From positions 868,001 through 932,000 of the forward strand of contig JAWQUS010000017.1 of the NCBI GenBank assembly GCA_036365455.1: DNA of 64,000 bases, in the 5' to 3' direction. The translations under genes and the position numbers were made by a program. Positions 52,830 to 63,839 of this stretch are shown piece after piece. Position 1 is the stretch's first letter. Every line of letters begins with the position of its first letter. A model generated the notes under the pieces. The model did no database searches. It saw nothing but the letters and a program-made list of their open reading frames with translations, and was not told the DNA's origin. The stretch is from Macrosoma leucophasiata. Taxonomy: Eukaryota; Arthropoda; Insecta; Lepidoptera; Hedylidae.

Positions 52830-53018
52830 ACTCACAGCCCTACATTAGGTATAAAGCTGTGTCGTGGTGCCGTTGTAAACACACAACACTTTCACAAACA
52901 CCCAGACACAAATCAAATATCGGTAGGCTATACAAATATTTGTCTCGGTGCGGGGATCGAACCCATGACGACCCTTCCAATCAAACTGTCGTCTCACATC
53001 GCTGGACTAACCGGGTCA
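52829..53018 (-). mobile_element. SINE-E copy
   Basis: Minus strand: GACCCGGTTAGTCCAGCGAT head, GGTTCGATCCCCGCACCGAG box B region. Abuts the MITE. Confidence 0.65.
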
Positions 53019-53059
53019 AACTTCGGTTCGCCGCGAGCGGTGCACCGAGTTGCTCTATG

Positions 53060-53110
53060 GCCAGCACAGAGGTACAGCGACTAAGGCCTTAGGAGTGGTA
53101 ATGCATTTTA
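53060..53110 (+). repeat. SINE-A fragment
   Basis: AGGTACAGCGACTAAGGCCT then TAGGAGTGGTAATGCAT. Confidence 0.4.
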
Positions 53111-53196
53111 CATTGAAAAGTCTGTTTTTCGATGGCTTTTTGATGTTTTTAATTCATCAGATGTTTTTAATATTTTTTTCTTTAATTCATTCAGTT

Positions 53197-53643
53197 ATAA
53201 TAATAATAATGGCAACCCTTGATACGTCCCACTGATGGGCACGAGTCTCTCCCCTTCTTGAGAGGAGGCCTGCAACTTACTCCACCACGCTGCTCCAACG
53301 CGGGTTGGTGGAGATAAGGGTTAGTGGCCAATCCGCTGTCGGATGTTTTCAAACCGCCCATAAGGCCCCCGATAAGATTTAACGACTGCTATCTATTGAT
53401 AGCAACCGGGACCGACGGCTTAACGTGCTCTCCGAAGCACGGAAACGAGCATTTTAATTTTCCACTAGCGGTCACCCATCATACACCCAACCGCGCCCGT
53501 ATCGCTTAACCTGTCAAGGAACGTAGGGCCACCGGCGCCCGGACACAATTGAATTTCAATTGTCATATTTTTCTCGTGTCTGGAGGGTGCTTAACCTAGT
53601 AGATCGCTTCCGATCTACGCCAGCCGCGGGGCAATGCGCGCTT
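53197..53643 (-). mobile_element. SINE-F, longest copy
   Basis: Minus strand order: leader GCGCGCATTGCCCCGCGGCT; first GGTTAAGC; a middle unit ending near GGTTAAGCGATACGGGCGCG; the 5S-like block with ATGATGGGTGACCGCTAG; then the common body; and an (ATT)n tail (53197-53210 on the plus strand). The (ATT)n tail is the same simple repeat that ends the CR1-group LINE at 3631-3650. Confidence 0.78.
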
Positions 53644-53659
53644 CTTCATTCAGTTACAT

Positions 53660-53880
53660 GACATAAATAACACAACGAAAACCTTGATGGGCGTCAGCCA
53701 CTCACCCTTGGCTGATTTTCAACTGCAAGCAGTCACGTATGTTGACCCTTGTATTAATACATCACAATTGATCGTAATGTGTTCCAAGTGTGTTGATAAT
53801 GAGTACTGTGAATAGACTCATTAGTCCACCTGTTCTTATCAGCCGAATCAAAATTGTTTTTATGTCTATAGGTGTGGTTT
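53660..53880 (+). repeat. Unclassified repeat, copy 1
   Basis: Shares GTCACGTATGTTGACC, GATCGTAATGTG and GTCCACCTGTTC with 54795-55015, about 70-80% alike by eye. Confidence 0.6.
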
Positions 53881-54218
53881 TATTAAGGCTGAATGCCCAC
53901 TATCATAGCTGGTGTAAGCAATCACAAGACATAATGAATCGTCAGCATCTGTCAGTAAATACGCAGTGGTCTGGTACGGCTTTACGACAAGTTCTCTACC
54001 ATGTTTTAGAGGAGAAGCAAGAATAGCGACAATGTGCGTTATATTACTTAACATACGCGTTTTGCTAAATTAAACTTGATTAAATTTTGATTTTAGTTTG
54101 TATTCTTTCATTTTTATTTAGCCAAAAACTATAGTCAAGGTTTTCCTATATTAAATGTCATCTCTTTTTCACCAAAAAGGAATTTTAATGACCGAAGGAT
54201 GACCTACAATTACCAAAC

Positions 54219-54395
54219 AGGTCGAGTACTGTCTCAGGGAGGGGTCAAAAGTCTTAGGAATCAGCGTGATTGTACAAAGAGAATGATTAATGTTGAAGAA
54301 GCACGCGAGGTGTGTCAGTACCCAGATATCTGGCGCTCCACGCTCTCTGCCTACCCCGTAAGTGACTTGGCGTGAAGATACATACATACTTAAAA
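54219..54395 (+). pseudogene. LINE-H 3' fragment
   Basis: AGGTCGAGTACTGTCTCAGG, GAAGAAGCACGCGAGGTGTG, TTGGCGTGAAGATACATACA. Confidence 0.75.
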
Positions 54396-54403
54396 GAAAG
54401 TGA

Positions 54404-54480
54404 TTAAGTGGTCAGCTTTATCGTGTTCTGGTCAGGTGGTTATGTACAGTTTCGTTATGTCAGGCACAGAGACATATACC
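54404..54480 (+). repeat. SINE-A middle fragment
   Basis: GTGGTCAGCTTTATCGTGTT then CAGGCACAGAGACATATACC. Confidence 0.5.
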
Positions 54481-54517
54481 TGAAGTGCTAAACATAAATA
54501 ATGTTTATGACATGTTC

Positions 54518-54718
54518 TGACGACCCGGTTAGTCCAGCGGTACGAAAACACCGTTTGATTCGAAGGGTCGCGGGTTCGATCCCCGCACCGGAACAAATAA
54601 CTGTATAGCCTACAGATATTTGTTTCGGGTCTGGGTGTTTGTATATGCGTTGTATGTGTACAACGGCACAGGTTTATTTAATATCTAATGTATGTTAGTG
54701 TAAGCGTATTATATTTTT
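54518..54718 (+). mobile_element. SINE-E copy
   Basis: GACGACCCGGTTAGTCCAGC, GGGTTCGATCCCCGCACCGG, TTTGTTTCGGGTCTGGGTGT, then a worn tail. A SINE-A tail scrap follows at 54728-54800. Confidence 0.75.
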
Positions 54719-54794
54719 ATTTTTTTATAAGCTGCAGTATACACTCACTACCAATGTGAATGTATGCTGTATGCTTATTTGCCACTTTATGACT

Positions 54795-55035
54795 AAAAAA
54801 ACAACGGAACCATCGATGAGCGTCAGCCTGTCACACTTTGCCAATTCGACCCAACAAGTCACGTATGTTTGACCATTATATTAACATGACAAATGATCGT
54901 AATGTGCTCCAAATATGTTGGGATTGAGTGCTATGAATGGAGTCATTACTCCACCTGTTCTACTATCAGCCGAATAGAGATTGTTTTTCTGCCTATACAT
55001 AGAACTGTTTATCCTGTGTGTTAAGTCATAGCTCG
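54795..55035 (+). repeat. Unclassified repeat, copy 2
   Basis: Direct-orientation partner of 53660-53880; also contains ATCAGCCGAAT and ATTGTTTTTCTGCCTATA. Confidence 0.6.
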
Positions 55036-55158
55036 CGTCGGACAAAAAGGCATTATGTGTCATCAGAATATCAGCGTTGCAGCTCTTGCTACAACAAATA
55101 GCTGAGATGGGTGCCATTTTTCCTGGCTTCACATAACCATACCTTTTAAGTTTGTAGT

Positions 55159-55260
55159 ATGTATGTATGTATGCACGTCAGGTCCCTAACGGGGTAGGCA
55201 GATAGTGTAGAGCGTCAGATATCCCGGTCCTGCCATACCTCTCGTGCCTCGTCTACCTTC
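55159..55260 (-). pseudogene. LINE-H 3' fragment
   Basis: TGTATGTATGTATGCACGTC (tail complement) then AGGTCCCTAACGGGGTAGGC. Confidence 0.75.
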
Positions 55261-55819
55261 TAAGTTAGAAGTCTCCTCTTTATTTATTTTTTTCTCTTTT
55301 CTTGTTATACGTACGTATGTTGTGTATTGTCATGTGAGTAAATATTTTTCTTTCTTTCTTTCCTTCATCACCATTTATTAAGATACATATATATATTGCA
55401 AATAGAGCCTACGATAAAGACAATCGGATTGTTTCGACTTCGTTGAAGATATCGTTGGATAGGTCTTTCAAAAATCCCTCGATCTTCTCCACTGCAGTAA
55501 AACTGTTTATATCAATTAATAAATTCGACTTAGGAAAATCTGCAAAAATGAACAAGTATGTTTAAACAACACCACTCTTATCTGATATGTTTATAGCAAT
55601 CGATCAGTCGTTATTCGTCTTCATTTGAAAACAAATTTAATCTTCATAATAGCTTTTCAAAGTCCATTAAAATGCGTATAAAGGAATCACATCAAATTGG
55701 CATAAAACGAAGAAAGAGTGTGTGTAAAGATAATTCAAATGCAGTCGTTAAAACTACATCAGTTGTATGCAATCAATGTTTGTTTACAGCTCCTGGTTTT
55801 ATAGATATTTATTTATATA
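55261..55819. other. No convincing gene
   Basis: A 79-residue frame at 55672-55911 begins MRIKESHQIGIKRRKSVCKD but runs into a Helitron end. The first ~43 codons could be a fragment of something real; nothing is recognised. Confidence 0.3.
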
Positions 55820-56143
55820 CTAGCGGTGCCCGCGACGTCGTCCGCGTGAAAATTTATGATTGTTCATTATCCACCCGGACAAAGTCGTGGGCGCAGCTAG
55901 TATTAAAGTAGCCTTAGTTACGCCTTATTATATAAGATATCTGCTAGTGAAAGTCCCGTCAAAATCGGTCCAGCCGATCCCGAGATTAGCGGGAACAAAC
56001 AGATAGACAGACAGACAAAAATTGTAAAAAATGTTGTTTTGGTATATGAACAGTGTATACATACATATGGATTTTGATAGAAGCTGTTAGCTTGTTATTT
56101 TTATATTACAAACAGACGCTCTAATTTTATTTATTTGTATAGA
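55820..56143 (-). mobile_element. Helitron-like element with terminal palindrome
   Basis: CTAGCGGTGCCCGCGACGTC pairs with CCCGGACAAAGTCGTGGGCG. The (GACA)n run and CAAATAAATAAAATTAGAGC (complement) at the right match 25089-25406. Confidence 0.65.
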
Positions 56144-56190
56144 AGTTCATATGTAGGTATTTACGTATATATTTGTTGTAGTTATGTTTT

Positions 56191-56396
56191 GACGACCCGG
56201 TAGTCCAGCGGTGCGAGATGACCGTTTGATTCGGAGGGTCGCGGGTTCGATCCCCGCACCGGGACAAATGTTTGTATGGCCTACAGATATTTGTTTCGGG
56301 TCTGGGTGTATGTGTATGTGTTGTATGTGTACAACGGCACCCACGACACAGGTTTATACCTACTGTGGGGCTGTGAGTGTAAGCGTATTTTTTTTT
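56191..56396 (+). mobile_element. SINE-E, best-preserved copy
   Basis: tRNA-like head GACGACCCGGTAGTCCAGCG with box B GGGTTCGATCCCCGCACCGG. The body GGCCTACAGATATTTGTTTC, GTACAACGGCACCCACGACA and the ending GGGGCTGTGAGTGTAAGCGT are complete. Use as the family reference. Confidence 0.78.
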
Positions 56397-56473
56397 GTAT
56401 ATTTCGTTATTTCGTTTTGAATGTATTTGTTTGCTATTCCTATTTTCAAATATTGGTACCAATGATGCACCTA

Positions 56474-56738
56474 CTTTTTTAATGTAATAAAAGTTGCAAA
56501 CTAGCATGCAGTTCACATTTAAGCAGTTAAGTGATGACTGCAGCTTAAAGATACTTAACAAAGATCAGAGGTCAAAATGCAGATGCGTTACCACTTCTGA
56601 GGCCTAAGGTGTTATGCCTCTGTGCGGGAAATTACAGGGCCGTAGGTACATTACCACCTGACCGGAAAACGATAGTGCTGAACACTACCATGCGGTGCCT
56701 TCGCCCGCGAGCTCCGTCACTGGAGCTCTACCACCAGT
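56474..56738 (-). mobile_element. SINE-A copy
   Basis: AATAAAAGTTGCAAACTAGC to GGAGCTCTACCACCAGTAAA, with the TTAGCGGCAAGTATATTAGG block deleted. Confidence 0.75.
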
Positions 56739-56752
56739 AAATTTGTATTATA

Positions 56753-57165
56753 ATGTTATTACAAGACTTGTGGTCTTGGTCGCTCACTATGGGTCTCATA
56801 AGAAGCCTCAAGGTCACTCAGAGATCAATGGAGAGGGCTATGCTCGGAGTTTCTCTGCGAGATCGAATCAGAAATGAGGAGGCCCGCATGAGAACCAAAG
56901 TAACCGACATAGCCGAAACTGAAGTGGCAGTGGGCAGGGTACATAGCTCACAGAACTGACGGCCGTTAGGGCAGAAAAGTTCTAGAGTGGCGACCACGTA
57001 CCGGAAAACGAAGCGTAGGCAGGCCCCCCACGAGGTGGACCGACGACCTGGTGAAGGTCGCGGGCAATCGCTGGATGTCGTTGGCCCGGGACCGTTCGCT
57101 GTGGGATTCTTTAGGGGAGGCTTTTGTTCAGCGGTTGACGTCTTTTGCCTGAAATGATGATGATG
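56753..57165 (+). pseudogene. RTE-type LINE C-terminal remnant
   Basis: The first frame reads WSWSLTMGLIRSLKVTQRSM and ERAMLGVSLRDRIRNEEA. A frame change near 56925 then gives WQWAGYIAHRTDGR, an in-frame TAG where Trp is usual, and GRPPTRWTDDLVKVAGNRWM. Ends with TGAAATGATGATGATGA, a typical RTE tail. The RT active site lies upstream and is absent. Confidence 0.8.
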
Positions 57166-57526
57166 ATAAGACTTGTCTTTTTACATAAATATTGCAAAAT
57201 AAATAAACTTAAATGTTATCAAACAATCTACATAAACGGTTATAAAACAATTATACCAGTTGATAATAATTGGATAGTTATTAAAATGAACACTGAAAAA
57301 TAAACTACTGAACTAAATATGACATTTCCGCTAATTTCCATGTATGTACTAAGCGTTTAAGCTATGTACAATTGTACAAAACTCTACGTTATTAATATAA
57401 CGCATTATTATGTTTCCCTTCCTGGTATTTTTCTTATCGGTTTGAAAAAAAAGGAAATGCTTTGTTGATCTGATAAACTATGCTATAAGGTAGCTAAAAT
57501 AGTAGGTCTAAGATTGTGATTGGTGA
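57166..57526. other. No gene seen
   Basis: AT-rich, unassigned. Confidence 0.35.
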
Positions 57527-57824
57527 TTTTTTTTTATGTAATGAGGATGTCAAACAGACGTGCAGTTCACAAAGATGTTAAGTGATGACTGCAGCCTTAA
57601 GGCCCCACAATGACCAGAGGTTAAAATGTAGATGCATTGCCACTCCTGAGACCTTAGTTATTATGTCTCGTGATAGAGTTATTACGTAGCCATACATTAC
57701 CAATACATATTACCATCTAACCGAAACACGATAGTGGTGAACACTACCATTTAGCGGCAGATAAATTGGGTAATGCGGTGGTGCATACGCCCTCGAGCTC
57801 CTACGCTGGAACCCTACCACCAGT
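57527..57824 (-). mobile_element. SINE-A copy, old subfamily
   Basis: TTTATGTAATGAGGATGTCA to GCTGGAACCCTACCACCAGT. Carries the GACCTTAGTTATTATGTCTC variant. Confidence 0.75.
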
Positions 57825-58289
57825 AACAATATTCATTTTCTATTTTTTAACACTTTTTTTGTACAAATCTTGGCATAATCCTTTTACAAACGAAAAACTT
57901 GAAAATAAAGTATCCTATTCCATGAATTAATTAAACATATTTTTTTTTTTTTTAATAATTAGAACAATTGACAACGTCTCCGACATTTCATAGCTCTGAT
58001 TATAAGAAAAGATAAACAAAAAATATTCTCAAGTGAACAATGAAATCGAGGAAATCTAATTACGTTGATATTGAAATAATTATCTTTCAATTCAATGACA
58101 GTTATTAAAATTCTGTTGTAAATATAGCGAACAATTGAAGTTGGATACGCGGAATTAAAAATACTTGTATCTTTGATCCTGGATCTAGATTGAATAAATT
58201 AAATTTTGTACCAAATAGGTCAAGTACCTACTAATTGTTTTATATTATTTCGCATTAACACGTGCTTGTGAAATATATTGCTTGTGAAA
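57825..58289. other. No gene seen
   Basis: AT-rich, unassigned. Confidence 0.35.
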
Positions 58290-58450
58290 TATATTGCTGC
58301 TACCATAAAGCAATGCAATAAATGTGAAGGAAAGATTCGACAACTCGGGCAGGACTTCAGTAGCTCAATTGGAAGAGCGGCTGGACTAGATTCCCAGTAG
58401 GCCGCGAGTTCGAGTCTCGCCTGAAGTCAAATTTTTCTTTCCATTTTTCT
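58290..58450 (+). repeat. SINE-C copy, best tRNA-like fold
   Basis: 58353-58428 folds with a perfect 7-bp acceptor (GACTTCA/TGAAGTC), D-arm, perfect T-arm (GCGAG/CTCGC) and a 5-bp anticodon stem with one mismatch. The loop CTAGATT would give anticodon AGA, but it lacks the long variable arm of tRNA-Ser. The flanks are repeat-like. Confidence 0.65.
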
Positions 58451-58463
58451 TTAAAATACAAGT

Positions 58464-58672
58464 ACCTACTGTCTGATAGTGGGTCAAAGGAATCGATTCG
58501 GATTCCTAAGACTTTTGACGTTTTTTTTTTCTTTTTTTTTCTTTTCCTTCCTTTAAACGAAGGGCATGATGAATGTAGATGAGGCACGGGAGGTGTGTCA
58601 GGACCGGGATATCTGGCGCACCACACTCTCTGCCTACCCCATTAGCGACATGGCGTGAAGATACATACATAA
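58464..58672 (+). pseudogene. LINE-H 3' fragment, rearranged
   Basis: Contains GGAATCGATTCGGATTCC, a small inversion, and a T-rich insertion, then ATGAGGCACGGGAGGTGTGT and the usual end. Confidence 0.7.
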
Positions 58673-58979
58673 AATTTGTACAAAAAACAGAAAACTTTCG
58701 GTTGCCAAGTTGGACTTGCGTGCCAGGTATCCGAACCATTGTTAAATATATTATGTTACATTAAGTACCAGACTTCTTGGTATTTTTGTAATCTTTAAGT
58801 AACTATTCTTTAAAAAGATGATTCTGTTTCTCGTAATAAGGTTTTATTGACTTATTGTATAAGTCATACAGTATGCCAATATCACTAAATGTTTTCTTAT
58901 TTTTAGATAACCTAAATTTAAAATGACACATGAAATGAAAAACATTACTGAGCGAAACTCAATCTACACAAAAACCAAA
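58673..58979. other. No gene seen
   Basis: Unassigned. Confidence 0.35.
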
Positions 58980-59152
58980 CGAAACCAAACGTCAAAATGC
59001 AGATGCGTTGCCATCCCTGAGACCTTAGATGTTTTGTCTCTGTGGTGGTTATTGCGGGGCCACACATTATCATCTAACCGGAACACGATAGTGCTGAACA
59101 CTACCATTTGGCAGATATACGAGTATTAGGTAAAGTGCCTACGTCCTCGAGA
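58980..59152 (-). repeat. SINE-A partial copy
   Basis: GTCAAAATGCAGATGCGTTG then AACCGGAACACGATAGTGCT; both ends worn. Confidence 0.6.
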
Positions 59153-59857
59153 AGAGAGAGAAGTAAGTAAGTAAAGAAGAAGAGAGTGCAGGAAGCACTG
59201 GAACCCTTGCACTTGTATTTAGTATATTGAAATAAAACTATATAAACGGCCTTAACTCGCATATGTTAGCCCAAAAATATTTTTGCAGATAGTTTTGAGA
59301 TTATTTTAGAGGACAGGAGAGAAATTAGAAGATCAAAACTTGAGATTATTCAATGGTGGAAAATGAGATGCGAGCCTTCTCGTGTTTATAATTTATTTAT
59401 TAAGAATTCACATTCTATGAATTTGTATCCGAGATATTAAAATATGTATTAAAGTATCGTTAGCAACAAAAAAAAGGGTATTTTCCATTGCCATTTATCG
59501 ATCGTCTCAACAAGTTATGATAAGGTAAGTCATTTATTTGCTATCAAATATTCGACCTACGATACTTTCTAGTCATTTATCTCATGTAAGAATCATATGA
59601 ATCTTAAGTATATATTTATCTCGTATAGGGATTTGTATATCTCAAGTATTTATTCACTTATCGTTCTGTGTATCACTGCGTATCACAATTTTCGTTTAGT
59701 CATCTATCAGAGTGACTTTAAAATGAAGTAGATAAAAACAATAACAGTAGCTCTTCAAAATATAGGTGAAAAGATTATTAATTCTGGGCCATGGACTTAT
59801 AATATAGCGAGAAATGTGAAGGCCAAATCACTAGAGATCTGAATAGATAATACAGAA
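59153..59857. other. No gene seen
   Basis: AT-rich; a short (AAGT)n run at about 59161-59178. Confidence 0.35.
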
Positions 59858-59913
59858 TCACTATGACTTAACGACATTGTACATTAGAGTACAATGTCGT
59901 TAAGTCATAGTGA
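59858..59913. repeat. Perfect 25-bp hairpin, 6-nt loop
   Basis: 59858-59882 is the exact complement of 59889-59913, loop ATTAGA. Pairing resumes after one mismatch on the outside. Not part of any repeat family recognised here. Confidence 0.9.
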
Positions 59914-60167
59914 ATCAGCTCTCAATTCAAAATTCCATTATTATTTATTTGATTTTTTTTTGTTCGTTCTTGATATAAGAATCCTAAATCCGAAATTGAC
60001 AAAGTACCTTCACAAGTATACAATTTTCATAGATAGTAAGAGAATAGTGTAGTCTACAAATAACCATACAAAGAAATACGTTGCCACTTCTGCTAACCCA
60101 GGTGCCCTATTCCCAAGGCTTCCTTCACTGGAGCTCTGCTACAGGTAAAATATAATTATTATTCATA

Positions 60168-60290
60168 GGGGCTTCGACTACCGTTCCGGGTCATTCCTGG
60201 TGCAAAGGCTAGTCATTGTCATTCAAAAGGGAAATGCTGCTAGTATTTTGGGCTCTTTTGTACCGGGGATGACCAGGGGCGGTTTGTTTG
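60168..60290 (+). pseudogene. Possible LINE C-terminal scrap
   Basis: One frame reads SGSFLVQRLVIVIQKGNAAS then ILGSFVP before a stop, a pattern seen at the C-terminus of some insect mobile-element proteins. Too short to place. A SINE-A head scrap precedes it (60110-60149). Confidence 0.3.
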
Positions 60291-60939
60291 ACTGATTATG
60301 GAAACATAGTCATCATTTTAGGTACATAGGTTTAAAAAATATATATAAGATTTTATTTAATTTTGTTTTAATTTTACTTTGATTCAATTTTTATTTCATT
60401 TTGGTTTGGTTATAATTATGGTTTAATTTGATATTAATTTAAATTTCTTATTCTAAAGTGTAAATTTTGATTTCTTAAATTATTTAATAATGTATTATCG
60501 GTTAGTTATAATTAATAATAAATATTATATTAGTATAGCTTAAGTAAATAAATTATGTATGTAGATGTATTAATAAATAAATGTAATTAAAAAAAGTTAT
60601 TAAAATATATATACAATAAAAAAGTTATTATACTATATTTTACTATGGGTGGACATCGCATGGTATGGATGCAGATTATCGCTTCCGCTTAAAGACATTG
60701 GCCCATCAGAACATGTCCCGTGTGAATACGTGAGTGGCGTGTTGACTGTATTTGTGACGTCATCCTTGATAACAATAGTAAATAAACGAACCTGTATATA
60801 GACATCTGATGGATGGGATTTGGTTAATGAAAACTGCGTGTTTGTTTTTTTCACGTCATTTAAGGACATTAGAAAATAATTTGATGAAATTGTATTATTA
60901 AAGAGTCGCAGTAGGTACATTATTATGGTTTATTAGGAA
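60291..60939. other. No gene seen
   Basis: Very AT-rich from 60340 to 60640. The minus-strand 95-residue frame (60633-60920) has no recognisable domain. Confidence 0.35.
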
Positions 60940-61165
60940 CTAGCTGTGCCTGCGACTCCGTCCGCGTGAGAATTTATGATTGTTCAGTACTACCAGGACG
61001 AAATCGAGGGCGCAGCTTGTATAAAAGTAGCCTACGTTACTCCTTATTACATCAGCTGTCTTGCAGTGAAAGTCCCGTCAAAATCGGTCCAGCCGTTTGC
61101 AAGATTAGCCCCGCCAAACAGACAGACAGACAGACAAAAATTGTAAAAAATGTTGTTTTGGTGTT
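60940..61165 (-). mobile_element. Helitron-like element, 5' end lost
   Basis: CTAGCTGTGCCTGCGACTCC, (GACA)n at about 61120-61136, then broken before the AAATAAATAAAATT start. Confidence 0.6.
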
Positions 61166-61219
61166 GGTTGATGTTGAAAAAATGTAATTTATATATTATT
61201 ACAAAATTACATTTTTTTT

Positions 61220-61345
61220 ATGTATGAAGAGAATGATGAAGGTAGACGAGGCACGAGAGGTTTGTCTGAACCGGGATATCTGGCGCTCTACACTCTCTGC
61301 CTACCCCGTTAGGGACCTGGCGTGAAGATACATACATACATACAT
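61220..61345 (+). pseudogene. LINE-H 3' fragment
   Basis: GTATGAAGAGAATGATGAAG to CGTGAAGATACATACATACA. Longest CATA tail among the fragments. Confidence 0.75.
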
Positions 61346-61471
61346 TTTTTTATGGGCAAAGTGATACCGAAACTTCGGCATGTTAAATAATTTAATTCGA
61401 TCTTGCTTCGTCTCTTAATTTTCTTATTTTCAATAAGGGTATAATGGAACATGAAATATGTATTAAACGTT

Positions 61472-61771
61472 TCACTGGTGGTAGAGCTCCAGTGACGGTA
61501 GAACTCGCGCGCGTAGCCACCACCGCATTACCTAATATACTTGTCGCTAAATGGTAGTATTCAGCACTATCGTATTTCGCTCAGGTGGTAATCGTAACTA
61601 ATGTACGGCCCTGTAATTTCCGGCACAGAGGCATAACACCTTAGGCCTCAGGAGTGGCAACGCATCGCTATTTTGACCTCTGGTCATTGTGTAAGTGCCT
61701 ATAGGCTGCAGTCATCACTTAACATCAATGTGAACTCCATGCCTGTTTGCCACATTTATTACATAAAAAAA
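61472..61771 (+). mobile_element. SINE-A copy, full length
   Basis: TCACTGGTGGTAGAGCTCCA to TATTACATAAAAAAA. Has a TAATCGTAAC insertion shared with the copy at 63508, so both belong to one subfamily. Confidence 0.82.
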
Positions 61772-62174
61772 CGCAATTAAATATAACTGTTTCGTGCACA
61801 GTAATTATCAAAGTGCAAAAAAAATATCTGTAATTAGTCCGATTCAAACCGTATACATAATAGATTATTACCGAGTTTAATTCTTTCACAAATTAAGCCA
61901 AAGTAACAAGTACAATTATAAATGGTTACCAATTTCTCAGCTTAAATGACCGGAATAAAAAAAGAGTCCAGCCAAGGGCAACGTCCACAAGTCAATTAGT
62001 GAGACAGTTTGTCTAACCGATTTGTTTATGTTAAAGACTGCTTTATGGTCCTTGTAACAACCTTATACTAAAATCATAACTGGACTAGCTTCCGCTTGCT
62101 TCTTGGTTTTATGTTAGTAGCGAATAAGTCTGTCGCCAAATGGTAGTGCTTCCCAGCACCTACTACAATTCTTT
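61772..62174. other. No gene; SINE-A scrap at 62113-62160
   Basis: The scrap reads CGCCAAATGGTAGTGCTTCC and ends where the next LINE begins. Confidence 0.4.
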
Positions 62175-63502
62175 AGATACGATATTCTCTTGTCTAAAAT
62201 CTATGATTCGGGAATACGAGGAAACGCACATGAATGGCTCAAATCGTACTTGAAAAATAGAACCCAATATGTGGAAATAGAACATTGTGAACTTAATAAA
62301 AATAGAGTCACGAACTATAGATCTAGACCACATAAAATGGACAACTCTATACCACAGGGTAGTGTATTAGGATGTATACTGTTTTTAATATATATTAATG
62401 AGTTGACTAAGAATATAAATACTGACTGCGTACTATTTGCTGATGACATATCTTTACTATTTAAATATGAAAATACGATACAATTTAAAAATAAATTGAC
62501 TGACACTTTCCAGATGGTCATAAGTTGGCTAAATAAAAATAACTTAGTAGTAAATTATTCCAAAACAAAATTAATAGAATTTTTACCATACCAAAAATCA
62601 CCTCTAGATGTGGAACTAACAATAGAAAAAACCACGCTTGAAAAGGTAAAATCTTGTAATATGTTGGGCATAGAAATAGACTCGAACTTAAATTGGAGAG
62701 CCCACATCGAAAAAATTAAAGCAAAATTGTCAAGCTTTTCCTTTGCACTGTACGAATTAAAAAGAAGTACCGACCAGAAAACCGCTATGTCGGCCTACTA
62801 TGCGTACGCAAATTCCTGGCTGAGTTATGGGATCATTTTATGGGGAAATAGTAAACATATTTCAGAATTATTTTTACAACAAAAGAAATTATTAAGAATT
62901 ATAACAAATATTGACCGTACATCATCTTGCAAAAATCATTTTAGACAGTTAAAAATATTAACATTGACATGCATATATATCCTAGAGATAAGTAAATTTA
63001 TAAAAAATAACCCTAAAATCTTCGAAAAGGCTAAACAACAAAAACATCACTCTGTTAGAAAGCAACTTGCTAACAACTTTAGCTGCCCAGTTGTAGATTA
63101 GAAATATATAAGTGTAGTCCGTACGTAAGTGCAATAAGAATTTATAATCACCTACCGAACGATATTAAAACCCAGCCTAACTTTAATGTGTTTATAAAAC
63201 GTCTAAAAAACTTTTTAATAGAGAAATCGTATTACAGTCTGAGTGATTTTTTCAGTGACAACCGTACTCATTAAAATGGACGAAATACACATACTTACTC
63301 ATTTTCTGTTTCACGTTCACTCATAATTAAAATGCCTAAGTATTATGATTAAGATATAGAATAATAATATATAACTATGTTATTTGCTACGCCCGACGGG
63401 TATCATGTCGATACAAATTACTTAAAATAACACCTAAACCACCTACATGAAAGCAATAAAACTTTGAAAACTTTGAAAACTTTGAAAACTTTGAAAACTT
63501 TA
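62175..63502 (+). pseudogene. CR1-group LINE fragment with 9-bp tandem tail
   Basis: Starts inside RT motif A (LDTILLSKIYDSGIRG), so the catalytic Asp of motif A and everything upstream are lost. It continues with SIPQGSVLGCILFLIYINEL, FADD in VLFADDISLLF and the thumb region. The main frame stops at 63101; a C-terminal piece (AIRIYNHLPNDIKTQPNFNV) follows in another frame. The 3' end is about five ACTTTGAAA units (63460-63502) after AATAAA. There is no ATG at the fragment's start. Confidence 0.82.
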
Positions 63503-63507
63503 ATTTT

Positions 63508-63700
63508 ATACTGGTGGTAGATCTCCAGTGACGGAGCTCGCGGGCGTAGACACCGCCGCAATACCTAATATACTTGCTGCTAAATGGTAGTATTCAGCAC
63601 TATCGTGTTTCCCTCAGTTGGTAATCGTAACTAATGTACGACCCTGTAATTTCCGGCACAGAGGCATAACACCTTATGCATTTTGACCTGTTTTGTTTGT
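63508..63700 (+). repeat. SINE-A copy, 3' end missing
   Basis: ATACTGGTGGTAGATCTCCA to TATGCATTTTGACCTGTTTT; starts 5 bp after the LINE tail. Confidence 0.7.
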
Positions 63701-63808
63701 ACATTACCACTTACCGGAACACGATAGTGCTGAACACTACCATTTAGCGGCAAGTATATTAGGTAATGCGGTGTCCAAGCTCCGTCACTGGAGCTCTACC
63801 ACCAGTAA
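63701..63808 (-). repeat. SINE-A 5' half, joined tail to tail
   Basis: ACATTACCACTTACCGGAAC to CTGGAGCTCTACCACCAGTA. Faces the preceding copy. Confidence 0.7.
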
Positions 63809-63839
63809 ATTCCATGATAATATTCAGCACTTATCGTGT

